Source of the DNA: Streptomyces venezuelae
GTDB taxonomy: Bacteria > Actinomycetota > Actinomycetes > Streptomycetales > Streptomycetaceae
Direction: 5' to 3'
Length of the DNA stretch: 64,000 nucleotides
Assembly: GCF_008642335.1 (NCBI RefSeq)
Contig: NZ_CP029191.1
Span: forward strand, 3,224,001 to 3,288,000
Shown piece by piece: positions 17,227 through 28,000 of this stretch (position 1 is its first letter; every line of letters starts with the position of its first letter). The position numbers and the translations under genes are program-made. The notes beneath the pieces were generated by a model. It was not told where the DNA came from, searched no databases, and saw nothing but the letters and a program-made list of their open reading frames with translations.

Positions 17227-18522
17227 TTACCGCCAGTCCCTCGCCCTCAACGGCATCCCCGATGCCCCGTTCTCCGGCGTCTTCACCGCCAGGACCTGGT
17301 TCACGCCGATGCGGTTGCGTTCGAAGGCGAGGGCGGAGGCCGCCATGTAGAGCCGCCAGATGCGGGCCCGGCCGGGTGAGGTGAGGCGCTGGCCCTCCGC
17401 CCAGTGCGCCTCCAGGTTCGCGACCCAGCGGCGCAGCGTGAGGGCGTAGTGCTCGCGGATGGCCTCGACGTCGCGGACCTCGAACCCGGCCCGCTCCAGG
17501 AGGCCGACCGTGGTACCCAGGGGCGCGAGCTCCCCGTCCGGGAAGACGTACGCGTCGATGAACTCGTCGACGGAGTAGGCCGATTCGTCGGCCTGCGGGC
17601 GCCGCGCGATCTGATGGTTCAGGAGCCGTCCGCCGGGCCGCAGGAGGGCGTGGAGGTCGTGCGCGTACTCCAAGTAGCGTTCGGCGCCGACGTGTTCGGC
17701 CATGCCGATGGAGCTGATGGCGTCATACGGTCCGTCACGTACGTCGCGGTAGTCCTGGACGCGGATCTCGATCCGGTCCGTCAGGCCCTCCTCGGCGATC
17801 CGCTTCCTGGCGTAGGCGGCCTGCTCCTGGGAGAGGGTGACGCCGACGACGCTCACGCCGTGCTCGCGCGCCGCGTGGACCGCCATGGAGCCCCAGCCGC
17901 AGCCGACGTCGAGCAGGCGCATGCCGGGCTTGAGGGCGAGCTTGCGGGAGATGAGTTCGAGCTTGTCGCGCTGGGCGTCCTCCAGGGTGCCGTCGGGCGA
18001 CTCCCAGTAGGCGCACGAGTAGACCATCGACGGGCCGAGGACCAGCTCGTAGAAGTCGTTGCCGACGTCGTAGTGGTGGCTGATGGCGCGGCGGTCGCTG
18101 CCCTTGGTGTGGAGGTGGAGGCGGCCGGGTCTGCGCATCTCCTCCGGGGGCGGCGCGGGCGGCAGGAAGGGCGCGGAGAGAGCGACGAGGGAACGGGCCG
18201 CGGCGCGGAACTCCGGGTCGCGCAGGGACTGCCGCAGGCTCGCGGAGCTGTCGGCGCGCTCCCAGATGAACTCCGCCATGGCGTCGAGCGCTTCGTAGAG
18301 GTCCCCGTCGACGTCCAGGTCACCGGCCACCCAGGCGCGCGCGAGGCCCAGCTCCCCCGGCTTCCACAGGAGGTGGCGCAGGGCGCGGCGGCGGCGCACG
18401 ACGAGGGCGGGGGTGTTCGGCGGGCCTGCCTCCGACCCGTCCCAGGCGCGGATACGGACCGGTAGCGGGGCTCCCATGAGCTGCTCGGCGAGGGTCTTGA
18501 GCCGCTGTGCGGCGTCCTGCAT
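17227..18522 (-). CDS. cfa: cyclopropane-fatty-acyl-phospholipid synthase
   Basis: This encodes a 431-residue S-adenosylmethionine-dependent enzyme that transfers a methylene group to unsaturated acyl chains of membrane lipids. The N-terminal 120 residues are the substrate/lipid-binding part. Then come the HYDVGNDFY motif, the SAM site LLDVGCGWGS, SIGMAEHVG, and the family's C-terminal region. ATG at 18522 has GGAGGT 10 bases upstream; the open frame continues much further upstream but without family similarity. It follows the ndh gene's 5' side on the same strand with its own leader. Confidence 0.9.
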   Translation of the reverse strand: MQDAAQRLKTLAEQLMGAPLPVRIRAWDGSEAGPPNTPALVVRRRRALRHLLWKPGELGLARAWVAGDLDVDGDLYEALDAMAEFIWERADSSASLRQSLRDPEFRAAARSLVALSAPFLPPAPPPEEMRRPGRLHLHTKGSDRRAISHHYDVGNDFYELVLGPSMVYSCAYWESPDGTLEDAQRDKLELISRKLALKPGMRLLDVGCGWGSMAVHAAREHGVSVVGVTLSQEQAAYARKRIAEEGLTDRIEIRVQDYRDVRDGPYDAISSIGMAEHVGAERYLEYAHDLHALLRPGGRLLNHQIARRPQADESAYSVDEFIDAYVFPDGELAPLGTTVGLLERAGFEVRDVEAIREHYALTLRRWVANLEAHWAEGQRLTSPGRARIWRLYMAASALAFERNRIGVNQVLAVKTPENGASGMPLRARDWR

Positions 18523-18611
18523 GGCGCACACCTCCGTGGATGGGTCCAACACCCACGTAAACACCAAAGGGGGCCGTGCGCAGTCCCGTTGCCGCGTCAT
18601 GGAACGGCAAA

Positions 18612-18632
18612 ATAGATGGAGATGACATCTAT
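18612..18632. promoter_or_regulatory. AT-rich palindrome upstream of cfa
   Basis: ATAGATG (18612-18618) and CATCTAT (18626-18632) form a perfect inverted repeat in a low-GC patch between the cfa start and the ndh terminator. It is a plausible promoter or operator for cfa; inference only. Confidence 0.35.
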
Positions 18633-18646
18633 ATCGTGCGGGTACG

Positions 18647-18692
18647 CCGAAGGGGGCCGCCCGCACCACGGATGGCAGGCGGCCCCCTTCGG
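18647..18692 (-). terminator. hairpin after ndh
   Basis: CCGAAGGGGGCCGCC (18647-18661) pairs with GGCGGCCCCCTTCGG (18678-18692), a perfect 15-bp stem just past the ndh stop on the minus strand. Confidence 0.85.
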
Positions 18693-18712
18693 GGTGGATC
18701 AGCGACGCGAGG

Positions 18713-20116
18713 TCAGGAGGCCTTCGCCCGCTCCTCGGTCTTCGCCGCGGGAGCCGGCTCGGCGGCGGCGGCCGGCTTCGGAGCCGGCTTGGCAGCCTCG
18801 TAGAACTCCTCGCGCGGCGTCTCCATGGCACCGAGCGAGACGACCTCGCGCTTGAGGAACATGCCCAGCGTCCAGTCCGCGAAGACGCGGATCTTGCGGT
18901 TGAACGTCGGCATCGCCATGCCGTGGTACGCGCGGTGCATGTACCAGGCGAGACGGCCCTTGAGCTTGATCTTCATCTTGCCCATGACGATCATCGCGAC
19001 GCCCTTGTGCAGGCCGAGACCGGCGACCGCACCCTTGTTGGCGTGGCTGTACTCCTTCTGCGGGAAGCCCCGCATGCCGGAGATGACGTTGTCGCCGAGG
19101 ACCTTGGCCTGACGCAGCGCGTGCTGGGCGTTCGGCGGGCACCAGGCGTTCTCGTTGCCGGCCTTGCGGCCGACGACGTCCGGGACCTGGGCGTTGTCGC
19201 CCGCGGCCCAGATGTAGTCGGTGCCCTGGACCTGGAGGGTCGTCTGGGTGTCGACGTGGCCGCGCGGGCCGAGGGGCAGACCGAAGCGGGACAGCGCCGG
19301 GTTCGGCTTGACGCCCGCGGTCCACACGATCGTGTTCGAGTCGACCTCGAGCCCGTTGTTCAGGACGACGTGGCCGTCCACGCAGGAGTCCATGCCGGTC
19401 TTGAGGTAGACCTCGACACCGCGGCCCTCGAGGTGCTCCTTGCCGTACTGGCCGAGCTTCGGGCCGACCTCGGGGAGGATCTTGTCGGCGACGTCGACCA
19501 GCACGAAGCGCATGTCCTCGCGCTTCACGTTGTTGTAGTACTTGGCCGCGTCGCGGGCCATGTCCTCGACCTCGCCGATGGTCTCCGCGCCCGCGAAGCC
19601 ACCGCCGACGAAGACGAAGGTCAGCGCCTTGCGGCGGACCTCCTCGTCCGTCGTGGAGTCAGCCTTGTCGAGCTGCTCGAGGACGTGGTTGCGCAGGCCG
19701 ATGGCCTCCTCGATGCCCTTCATGCCGATGCCCTGCTCGGCGAGGCCGGGGATCGGGAAGGTGCGGGAGACCGCGCCCATCGCGATGACGAGGTAGTCGA
19801 AAGGCAGCTCGTAGGCCTCGCCGACGAGCGGCGCGACCGTGGCGACCTTGCGGTCCTGGTCGATGGTGGTGACCCGGCCGGTGAGGACTTCCGCCCTCGG
19901 CAGTACGCGTCGCAGCGGCACGACGACGTGCCGCGGCGAGATGCTGCCTGCGGCGGCTTCGGGGAGGAAGGGCTGGTAGGTCATGTACGAACGGGGGTCG
20001 ACGACCGTGACGGTCGCCTCTCCGAAGCGCATCTTCTTGAGAATGCGCCGAGCTGCGTACAGGCCTACGTACCCACCGCCTACTACGAGGATCCTGGGAC
20101 GCTCCGTGGTGCTCAT
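18713..20116 (-). CDS. ndh: type II NADH dehydrogenase (NDH-2)
   Basis: This encodes a 467-residue membrane-associated flavoprotein that oxidises NADH and reduces menaquinone without pumping protons. The FAD site is at the N-terminus (VVGGGYVGLYAAR) and the second, NADH-binding Rossmann motif is FVGGGFAGAE near residue 175. The FAD-contact WAAGDNAQ lies near 310. The C-terminus has an amphipathic Lys-rich segment and an Ala/Glu/Pro-rich tail. ATG at 20116 is chosen because the Rossmann motif begins 8 residues later. A Rex-like operator at 20424 suggests control by the NADH/NAD ratio. Confidence 0.92.
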   Translation of the reverse strand: MSTTERPRILVVGGGYVGLYAARRILKKMRFGEATVTVVDPRSYMTYQPFLPEAAAGSISPRHVVVPLRRVLPRAEVLTGRVTTIDQDRKVATVAPLVGEAYELPFDYLVIAMGAVSRTFPIPGLAEQGIGMKGIEEAIGLRNHVLEQLDKADSTTDEEVRRKALTFVFVGGGFAGAETIGEVEDMARDAAKYYNNVKREDMRFVLVDVADKILPEVGPKLGQYGKEHLEGRGVEVYLKTGMDSCVDGHVVLNNGLEVDSNTIVWTAGVKPNPALSRFGLPLGPRGHVDTQTTLQVQGTDYIWAAGDNAQVPDVVGRKAGNENAWCPPNAQHALRQAKVLGDNVISGMRGFPQKEYSHANKGAVAGLGLHKGVAMIVMGKMKIKLKGRLAWYMHRAYHGMAMPTFNRKIRVFADWTLGMFLKREVVSLGAMETPREEFYEAAKPAPKPAAAAEPAPAAKTEERAKAS

Positions 20117-20513
20117 GCCATCGAGTATCCACCTGCCGGACGGGGGTCGCTCGTGCGCCCCTTCACAAGCATGCCAAGGGCCTCTGCTACACTTCGCCGC
20201 CCACGTGACCCAGGTCATGGTGTCCGTGGGGAACCACAGTGTCACGCGAGTCGTTGTGCACCCCTTGTGAGCTGCGCTCCGAGGCCGCGGTCCGGACGAA
20301 CCAGGCCCTCGCGAAACACTCCCGTCACCTGCGTGAAGCGCCCCCGTCACGGGCTCAGGCCTTCGAAAAGCCCCCTTTAGGCGGTCCGCCACCGACGAAC
20401 CTCGCCCATCAGGGCCGAATTCCTTGTGAAGAACTTCACGAACTTTCCCGACGGAGTGTCGTCGGGGAGCCTTCCGACCCCCCTCCCGACCGCTCAGACG
20501 CTACAGGACGCGC
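20117..20513. other. ppx-ndh intergenic region
   Basis: There is no gene in these 397 bases. The region contains the Rex-like palindrome at 20424-20441 and lower-GC patches around 20185-20270 (for example GTCACGTGGGC on the minus strand), which are the likely ndh promoter and a leader of up to 300 bases. Confidence 0.5.
20424..20441 (-). promoter_or_regulatory. Rex operator (ROP)-like palindrome
   Basis: The sequence TTGTGAAGAACTTCACGA differs in one position from the Rex consensus TTGTGAA-N4-TTCACAA. Rex is the redox repressor of Streptomyces and releases DNA when NADH rises. The site lies about 308 bases upstream of the NADH dehydrogenase gene, in the only space that can hold its promoter. 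Confidence 0.75.
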
Positions 20514-21455
20514 TCAGGCGATGGACCAGCCGATGCCGTCCAGGATGTCGTGCTCGCTCACCACGACCTCGCGGGCGCCCACCCTGTCCATGATCGCCAG
20601 CAGGACCAGGGCGCCCGACGCGATGACGTCGGCGCGGCCCGGGTGCATCACCGGGATCGCGGCGCGCTCGGCGTGCGTGGCGCGGGTCAGGCGGTCGACG
20701 ATGGCGCTGACCTGCTGGTACGGGATGCGGGCGTGGTGGATCGCCTGCGAGTCGTAGGCGTCGAGGTCCAGGGCGATCGCGGCGACCGTGGTGACCGAGC
20801 CCGCGAGGCCCACCAGCGTGCGGGCCTCCTTCAGCGGGACCGTGCGTTCGGCGAGGTCCAGGGCGGCCTCGATGTCGGCGCGGATCGCGTCGAGCTGCTC
20901 GGGCGCGGGAGGGTCGGTGACCACGCCGTCGCGTACGAGGTGGCGCTCGGTCATGCGGACGCAGCCGACGTCGACCGAGCGGGCCGCCTCCACCCGGTCC
21001 GTGCCGACCACGAACTCCGTGGAGCCGCCGCCGATGTCCACCACCAGGTACGGCTTCGCGAGGTCGTCACGGCCCGTCAGTTCCTTGGTGGCGCCGGTGA
21101 AGGAGAACTCCGCCTCCTGGTCGCCGCTGATGACCTCCGGCTCGACGCCCAGGATGTCCAGGACGCCGCGCACGAATTCGTCGCGGTTCTCCGCGTCGCG
21201 GGACGCGGACGTGGCGACGAAGCGGATGCGCTCGGCGCCGTGCTCCTTGATGACCGCCGCGTACTCGCGGCAGGCCGCGAAGGTGCGGTCCAGGGCCTCC
21301 TGCGCGAGGCGGCCCGTCCTGTCCACGCCCTGGCCGAGCCGGACGATCGTCATCCGCCGGTCCAGGTCGACCAGTTCACCCGTGGCCGGGTCGGCGTCCG
21401 CCACCAGGAGGCGGATCGAGTTCGTGCCGCAGTCGATGGCGGCGACCCGGGTCAC
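20514..21455 (-). CDS. ppx: Ppx/GppA exopolyphosphatase
   Basis: This encodes a 313-residue exopolyphosphatase or guanosine-pentaphosphate phosphatase with the ASKHA fold: phosphate-1 motif AAIDCGTNSIRLLV at residues 5-18, RFVATSASRDA, then VVDIGGGSTEFV (phosphate-2), and VGLAGSVTT. Short Ppx forms of about 310 residues are usual in actinobacteria. GTG at 21455 overlaps the stop of the DUF501 gene (GTGA), so the genes are translationally coupled. The product degrades polyphosphate or pppGpp in the cytoplasm. Confidence 0.92.
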   Translation of the reverse strand: MTRVAAIDCGTNSIRLLVADADPATGELVDLDRRMTIVRLGQGVDRTGRLAQEALDRTFAACREYAAVIKEHGAERIRFVATSASRDAENRDEFVRGVLDILGVEPEVISGDQEAEFSFTGATKELTGRDDLAKPYLVVDIGGGSTEFVVGTDRVEAARSVDVGCVRMTERHLVRDGVVTDPPAPEQLDAIRADIEAALDLAERTVPLKEARTLVGLAGSVTTVAAIALDLDAYDSQAIHHARIPYQQVSAIVDRLTRATHAERAAIPVMHPGRADVIASGALVLLAIMDRVGAREVVVSEHDILDGIGWSIA

Positions 21456-21985
21456 TCGGCGTCCTCGGCGGCGCACGGCGTGACGCAGGGGCCCTTGGCC
21501 CACCACTCGGGGAGCATCTCGATGGCCTCGTCGCCCAGCGGGTTCACGCCGGGGCCCGCGGCCAGGGAGTGGCCGACCAGGACGTGCAGGCACTTCACGC
21601 GGTCCGGCATGCCGCCCGCGCTCGGGAAGCCCTCCAGGACCTCGATGGCGTCACGGCGCGCGATGTAGTCCTCGTGCGCGGCGCGGTACTGCTTCGCCAG
21701 CTCCTCGTCCGTCTTCAGCCGCTCCGACATCTCCTTCATCACGCCGTTGGCCTCAAGCGTGCCGATCGCGGAGGCGGCCCGCGGGCACGTCAGGTAGTAC
21801 GTCGTGGGGAACGGCGTCCCGTCCGGGAGGCGCGGCGCCGTCTCGACGACGTCCGGCTGTCCGCAGGGGCAGCGGTGCGCGATGGCCCGCAGGCCGCGCG
21901 GCGGGCGGCCGAGCTGCTGCTTGAAGGCCTCGACGTCGGCGTCGGTGGGCTCGGTGCGCTCAGTGGTCGGCGGGGGCGTTTCCAT
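21452..21985 (-). CDS. DUF501 protein
   Basis: This encodes a 177-residue conserved actinobacterial DUF501 protein, unknown in function. Features are QLGRPPRGLRAIAHRCPCG (a Cys pair C-P-C), a second Cys in YLTCP, VLEGFPSAGGMPDRVKCLH, and C-terminal cysteines near CVTPC. The cysteines could bind metal. It is always found between divIC and ppx in actinobacteria, as here: 22 bases after divIC and overlapping ppx. Confidence 0.9.
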   Translation of the reverse strand: METPPPTTERTEPTDADVEAFKQQLGRPPRGLRAIAHRCPCGQPDVVETAPRLPDGTPFPTTYYLTCPRAASAIGTLEANGVMKEMSERLKTDEELAKQYRAAHEDYIARRDAIEVLEGFPSAGGMPDRVKCLHVLVGHSLAAGPGVNPLGDEAIEMLPEWWAKGPCVTPCAAEDAE

Positions 21986-22007
21986 GCCTGTCTTTCGTGT
22001 CCTTGGG

Positions 22008-22487
22008 TCAGTTGTCGGGGCGGTCGGCCTTGTCGACGCCGTCCCAGACGTTCGAGTACCAGGGGCGCGTCGCCGCCCCCTGGTCCGTGCGGCGGCTCTT
22101 GCTCGCCTCGGGGTCGATCACCGTGAAACCGGTCTCGCCGGGCAGCACGTAGTGCAGGCGGTCCCGGACGCGCTGCTCCGCGTACGCGTCGTCCTGCCAG
22201 CGGGCCTTCTCGTCGCGCAGCTCCTCGACGTCGGCCCGGTGCTCGGCCTGCTGCCGGCGCAGGTCGTCGATCTCGGCGCGCTGCGACACGTACTGCCGCA
22301 TCGGATACGCGAGGGCGACGACCAGGGAGCAGAGCACGAGCGCGAGGAGCGCGGCGCGGCCGGTGAGCCGGGAGCGGCGCGCCTGGCGCTTGGTCTGGGA
22401 GCGGTAGACGCGCTCGGCGGTCTGCTCGCCGAGCAGCCGCAGGCGGGTCGCGGTGGAGAACCGGTCCTTGGTCCCGGCCTTGGCCAT
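22008..22487 (-). CDS. divIC: FtsB/DivIC septum formation initiator
   Basis: This encodes a 159-residue bitopic membrane protein of the cell-division complex. A basic cytoplasmic N-terminus of about 45 residues is followed by one membrane helix (about 45-65, AALLALVLCSLVVALAY). Then comes a short coiled coil (RAEIDDLRRQQAEHRADVEE) and the family motif DDAYAEQRVRDRLHYV. In Streptomyces, DivIC with FtsL and FtsQ stabilises sporulation septa. ATG at 22487 has GGAGGCGGAACC upstream. It is the first gene of the divIC-DUF501-ppx operon. Confidence 0.92.
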   Translation of the reverse strand: MAKAGTKDRFSTATRLRLLGEQTAERVYRSQTKRQARRSRLTGRAALLALVLCSLVVALAYPMRQYVSQRAEIDDLRRQQAEHRADVEELRDEKARWQDDAYAEQRVRDRLHYVLPGETGFTVIDPEASKSRRTDQGAATRPWYSNVWDGVDKADRPDN

Positions 22488-22523
22488 GGTTCCGCCTCCC
22501 CAGAGCTGAGCAGCGCTTACACG

Positions 22524-22572
22524 TACGTACGTCCCCGCACACGGTACGGGACCGGATGCGGGGACGTACGTA
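22524..22572. terminator. 16-bp perfect hairpin between eno and divIC
   Basis: TACGTACGTCCCCGCA (22524-22539) pairs with TGCGGGGACGTACGTA (22557-22572) over a 17-base loop. It is placed 20 bases past the eno stop on the minus strand, so it is probably the eno terminator. Confidence 0.85.
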
Positions 22573-22591
22573 ACTACGTGGCGGCGAGAAC

Positions 22592-23944
<1,353 letters not shown>

Positions 23945-24039
23945 CTAACCGGCTCCGGGCCTTCGGCCAGCCGACCGCCCGTCCCCTGGGACGACACAAA
24001 GGCCGTATGGCGCGGAAACAGGGCGAAAGGCCATGTTCT

Positions 24040-24056
24040 CTACTCGCTAGTAGCGA
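24040..24056. promoter_or_regulatory. palindrome upstream of eno
   Basis: CTACT-CGCT-AGTAG (24040-24053) overlaps a second perfect symmetry TCGCTA-G-TAGCGA (24044-24056). It lies in the 326-base eno/rpf gap, 160 bases upstream of eno on its strand, and looks like a TetR/GntR-type operator. A very similar TACTCGCTGGTAA occurs at 52655. The rest of the gap holds only the rpf terminators. Confidence 0.45.
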
Positions 24057-24100
24057 ACAAGGGGGGCCGGGAGCGGCGGACGGAACGGGTGCGGACATGG

Positions 24101-24197
24101 CCCCGCCCCGGTGCGTACGGGGGATACGCGCACCGGGGCGGGGAGCCCGTGGGGACGGGGGGTACGGCCGTGCGTCCGCCGAGGCACGGCCGTGACC
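24101..24197 (-). terminator. two hairpins after the first rpf gene
   Basis: First, CCCCGCCCCGGTGCG (24101-24115) pairs with CGCACCGGGGCGGGG (24129-24143). Second, GGTACGGCCGTGC pairs with GCACGGCCGTGACC at about 24161-24197. Both lie directly downstream of the rpf stop on the minus strand. Confidence 0.8.
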
Positions 24198-24204
24198 GTT
24201 CGGG

Positions 24205-25113
<909 letters not shown>

Positions 25114-25270
25114 ACCGACCGGCGGGGCCCACCAGTGGCGAGCGGTGACGACGGTAATCACGCGATCGCCGGAATTTCAAAGACGATCAGGGCTTCTGAG
25201 ACCCATCTCTCACTCGCGCCAAACCAGACATACGGCGCGAAGCCCCCACCCGACTCTTCGTCAACTTCCG

Positions 25271-26311
25271 TTACTTTTCGCCCAGATCGAGGCTCTGACC
25301 GGGGAGGATGAGGTCCGGGTCCTTGCCGACGGTCTTCTTGTTCTCGGTGTAGAGCTCGTGCCATCCGCCGTCGACGCCGAGGTCGTCCGCGATGACCGAG
25401 AGGTTGTCCCCGGAGCGCACGGTGTACGTCCCGTCGGCGACTCCCCCGGAGCGCTTCTCGCCGCGCGAGGCGTGCCGTCCTGACCCGCCGTCCGCCCGGT
25501 CGCTCTCGTCCGCGCTGTCGCCGCGGTGGCGGCCCGACGCGGGATCGGCCGACTCATCGGGCGTGGGCGAAGTGGCGCCCTCGTCGCCGGACTTGCCGGA
25601 GTCACCCTTTTCGTCGGACTCGTCGTGATTCTTCTCTCGGGAGTCCTTGCCGGAGCCGGGCGTGTCGCTCGCGTCGTCGGAGGGCTCCTCCGGGTCGGCG
25701 GACGGATCCGCCGACCGGTCGGCGGAGTCGGAGGCGTCCTCGGACGGCTCGTCCGTGCCCTCACCCTTCTCCTGGCCCTTGTCCTCCCCCTTGCCCTTGT
25801 CCTTGCCCGCCCCCTTGCCCGCGGAGCCCTTGCCGTCCTTGTCCCCGCCGTCGGAGTCCTTGGAGTCCGACGGCTCGGTGGACCCGGTGGGCTTCGGCGT
25901 GATCGGGGCGCCCGGGTCCACGTCGGCCGCGGCGCCGTCCTGGGTGAGGCCGGCGATCGGGGCGCAGCTCGGCCACGCGGCGGTGCCCTTGGCGTCGAGG
26001 ACCTGCTCGGCGACGGCGATCTGCTGGGAGCGGCTGGCCTGGTCGGCGCTCGGCGCGTAGTCGAGGCCGCCGTACGCCTCCCAGGTGTCCTGGGAGAGCT
26101 GGAGGCCGCCGTAGTAGCCGTTGCCCGGGTTGGCGCTCCACTCGCCGCCGCTCTCGCACTCGGCGAGCTTCTCCCACGTCGTGGTCTCGGCGGCGTTCGC
26201 GCTCGTGGCGCCGAGGAGTGGAATGGCGATGGCTGATCCGGTGACTCCTGCCGCGACGATGAGGGCCGGGGCTTGGCGGGGGCGTCGGTGACGACCATGG
26301 CCGGAGAGCAT
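25271..26311 (-). CDS. second resuscitation-promoting factor with acidic linker and LysM
   Basis: This encodes a 346-residue secreted muralytic enzyme. The signal peptide is residues 1-40; the Rpf domain is about 43-118 with catalytic Glu53 (ECESGGEW). An unusually long, Asp/Ser/Lys/Gly-rich low-complexity linker (about 130-295) leads to a C-terminal LysM domain (about 297-346, YTVRSGDNLSVIADD to PGQSLDL). ATG at 26311 was chosen because the longer open frame (to 26401) lacks a site and the shorter gives a proper signal peptide after GAAAGG. The linker differs from its neighbour's Gln/Pro linker. No riboswitch precedes it. Confidence 0.92.
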   Translation of the reverse strand: MLSGHGRHRRPRQAPALIVAAGVTGSAIAIPLLGATSANAAETTTWEKLAECESGGEWSANPGNGYYGGLQLSQDTWEAYGGLDYAPSADQASRSQQIAVAEQVLDAKGTAAWPSCAPIAGLTQDGAAADVDPGAPITPKPTGSTEPSDSKDSDGGDKDGKGSAGKGAGKDKGKGEDKGQEKGEGTDEPSEDASDSADRSADPSADPEEPSDDASDTPGSGKDSREKNHDESDEKGDSGKSGDEGATSPTPDESADPASGRHRGDSADESDRADGGSGRHASRGEKRSGGVADGTYTVRSGDNLSVIADDLGVDGGWHELYTENKKTVGKDPDLILPGQSLDLGEK

Positions 26312-26449
26312 GCGGGTGCCTTTCACGAGACTGCAGCGACGGCTTGTGCGCGTGGGGCGCTCAAGTCGTCGTGAACGTAGCCGCAGTCGAACGCTTGTCA
26401 CAAGTCGATGCAGCGGAGATCACGCGAACATCACAGTCGTGACGAGGCG

Positions 26450-27733
26450 TCAGCCGGCCGCCGTTGTCTGTGCGGTCGTGAACTTCACCGGCAGCGTGCG
26501 CAGTCCCCGCATGATCAGTCCGCCACGCCACCGCAAATCATCCGGTTCCGCCGCGAGTTGCAGGTCGGGGAGGCGCCGGAGCAGTGTCGCGAGGGCGGTC
26601 TGACCCTCCAGGCGGGCCAGCGGGGCGCCGAGGCAGTAGTGGATTCCGTGCCCGTATCCGAGGTGTTGGTTGTCGCGACGGGAAAGATCGAGCGTGTCGG
26701 GTTCCTCGAACCGGGCGGGGTCGCGGTCGGCGGCGGCGAGCACGACGAGGACGGGGTCGCCGGCGGCGATGTCCTGCCCGCCGATGGTCAGCGGCTCGGT
26801 CGCGAAGCGCCAGGTGGCGAGTTCGACGGGCCCGTCGAAGCGGAGGAGTTCCTCGACGCCGGTCTCCAGGAGCCCGGTGTCGCCCTCCGCCAGCGCCTTC
26901 TGGAGGCGGGCGCGCTGCTCGGGGTGGGTGAGGAGGGCGTACATGCCGTTGCCGATGAGGTTCACCGTGGTCTCGAACCCGGCGAAGAGAAGGATGAACG
27001 CCATGGCGGCGGCCTCGTTCTCGGTGAGGTGCTCGCCGTGGTCGGAGGCCTTGATGAGGCCGGAGATGAGGTCGTCGCCGGGTTCGAGGCGCTTGCGGTG
27101 GATGAGTTCGGCGAGGTAGCCGCGCATCTTCTTGACGGACCGGGCGACGCCGCCCCGCGGGCCGCCGCCGTGCCGGATCATCATGCCCGCCCAGTCGCGG
27201 AAGTCGTCCTGGTCCTCGCGCGGGACGCCGAGGAGGTCGCAGATGGCGTAAATGGGGAGGGGGAAGGCGAACTCGTGGATGAGGTCGGCGGAGCCTTCGT
27301 CAATGAACTTGTCGATGAGCTGGTCCGTCAGCTCCTGCACGCGCGGTGCGAATTCGGCTACGCGGCGGGGGGTGAAGGCCTTCGAGACGAGGCGGCGGAG
27401 GCGGGTGTGGTCCGGCGGGTCGATGTTGAGCAGGTGCGTCATGAGATTGGCGCTGCGTTCGCCCGGGATGCCGGTCTTGCGTTTTGCGTGCGCGGGCTCG
27501 TCGTGGTGGGCCGGGTTCTTGCTGAGACGTTGGTCCGCGAGGGCTTGGCGGGCGTCTGCGTAGCGGGTGACCAGCCAGGCGTCCACGCCGCTCGGGAGGC
27601 GCTGCTTGCGCACGGGGGCGTGCTCGCGCAGCCAGGCGTACGCGGGGTACGGGTCGGCGGCGAACTCCCACGTGAAGAGTTCCGGCTCCGGCGGTGGGGT
27701 GCCCCCGGGCGGGGCGGGCTGTTCGGCTTGCAT
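26450..27733 (-). CDS. cytochrome P450 (CYP107-like)
   Basis: This encodes a 427-residue soluble P450 monooxygenase. Landmarks are the I-helix LFAGFETT (oxygen activation), K-helix EELLR (ExxR), and the heme loop LGYGHGIHYCLGAPLAR with Cys367 as thiolate ligand. ATG at 27733 is preferred; upstream in-frame codons run into an intergenic repeat and encode non-family sequence. No ferredoxin or ferredoxin reductase is adjacent, so electrons must come from elsewhere. The substrate is unknown. The CYP107 resemblance is an impression, not a search result. Confidence 0.92.
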   Translation of the reverse strand: MQAEQPAPPGGTPPPEPELFTWEFAADPYPAYAWLREHAPVRKQRLPSGVDAWLVTRYADARQALADQRLSKNPAHHDEPAHAKRKTGIPGERSANLMTHLLNIDPPDHTRLRRLVSKAFTPRRVAEFAPRVQELTDQLIDKFIDEGSADLIHEFAFPLPIYAICDLLGVPREDQDDFRDWAGMMIRHGGGPRGGVARSVKKMRGYLAELIHRKRLEPGDDLISGLIKASDHGEHLTENEAAAMAFILLFAGFETTVNLIGNGMYALLTHPEQRARLQKALAEGDTGLLETGVEELLRFDGPVELATWRFATEPLTIGGQDIAAGDPVLVVLAAADRDPARFEEPDTLDLSRRDNQHLGYGHGIHYCLGAPLARLEGQTALATLLRRLPDLQLAAEPDDLRWRGGLIMRGLRTLPVKFTTAQTTAAG

Positions 27734-27760
27734 GGGTTGACCGTATCCGGGTGCGGGCCG

Positions 27761-27948
27761 GTGGGGGCTTGTCGCGCAGTTCCCCGCGCCCCTGGGAAGC
27801 CTCCGCCGCCGGGACCGCATCCCTAGGGAACCTCCGCCATCCGCACCGCATCCCTAGGACTCCCCCGACCCAGACCGCGTCCCTTGGCCCAGCGATGCGG
27901 TCCCGGCGGCGGAGGTGCCCTAGGGGCGCGGGGAACTGCGCGAGCAAC
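27761..27948. repeat. long imperfect inverted repeat enclosing direct repeats (copies 3 and 4)
   Basis: Two copies of the GTCGCGCAGTTCCCCGCG-type element point toward each other: left arm 27761-27821, right arm 27894-27948. They are complementary over about 50 bases including CTCCGCCGCCGGGACCGCAT. The loop has three direct copies of ACCGCATCCCTAGG at 27814, 27845 and 27874 (the last is ACCGCGTCCCTTGG), about 30 bases apart. It lies between mazG and the P450 gene and can fold into a very stable hairpin. Confidence 0.9.
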
Positions 27949-28000
27949 CGCGGCGGACCGGCAGCCGAGACGCGACCGGACCCCGCCCCGACCACGCCCG

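Noticed and set aside
27814..27887. Possible CRISPR-like spacing of three 14-bp repeats
   Set aside because: Only three short copies with similar intervening sequence; no cas genes or leader.
27414..27948. Extension of the P450 start into the repeat
   Set aside because: The extra residues are a translation of the dispersed intergenic repeat and have no P450 similarity; ATG at 27733 fits the family.
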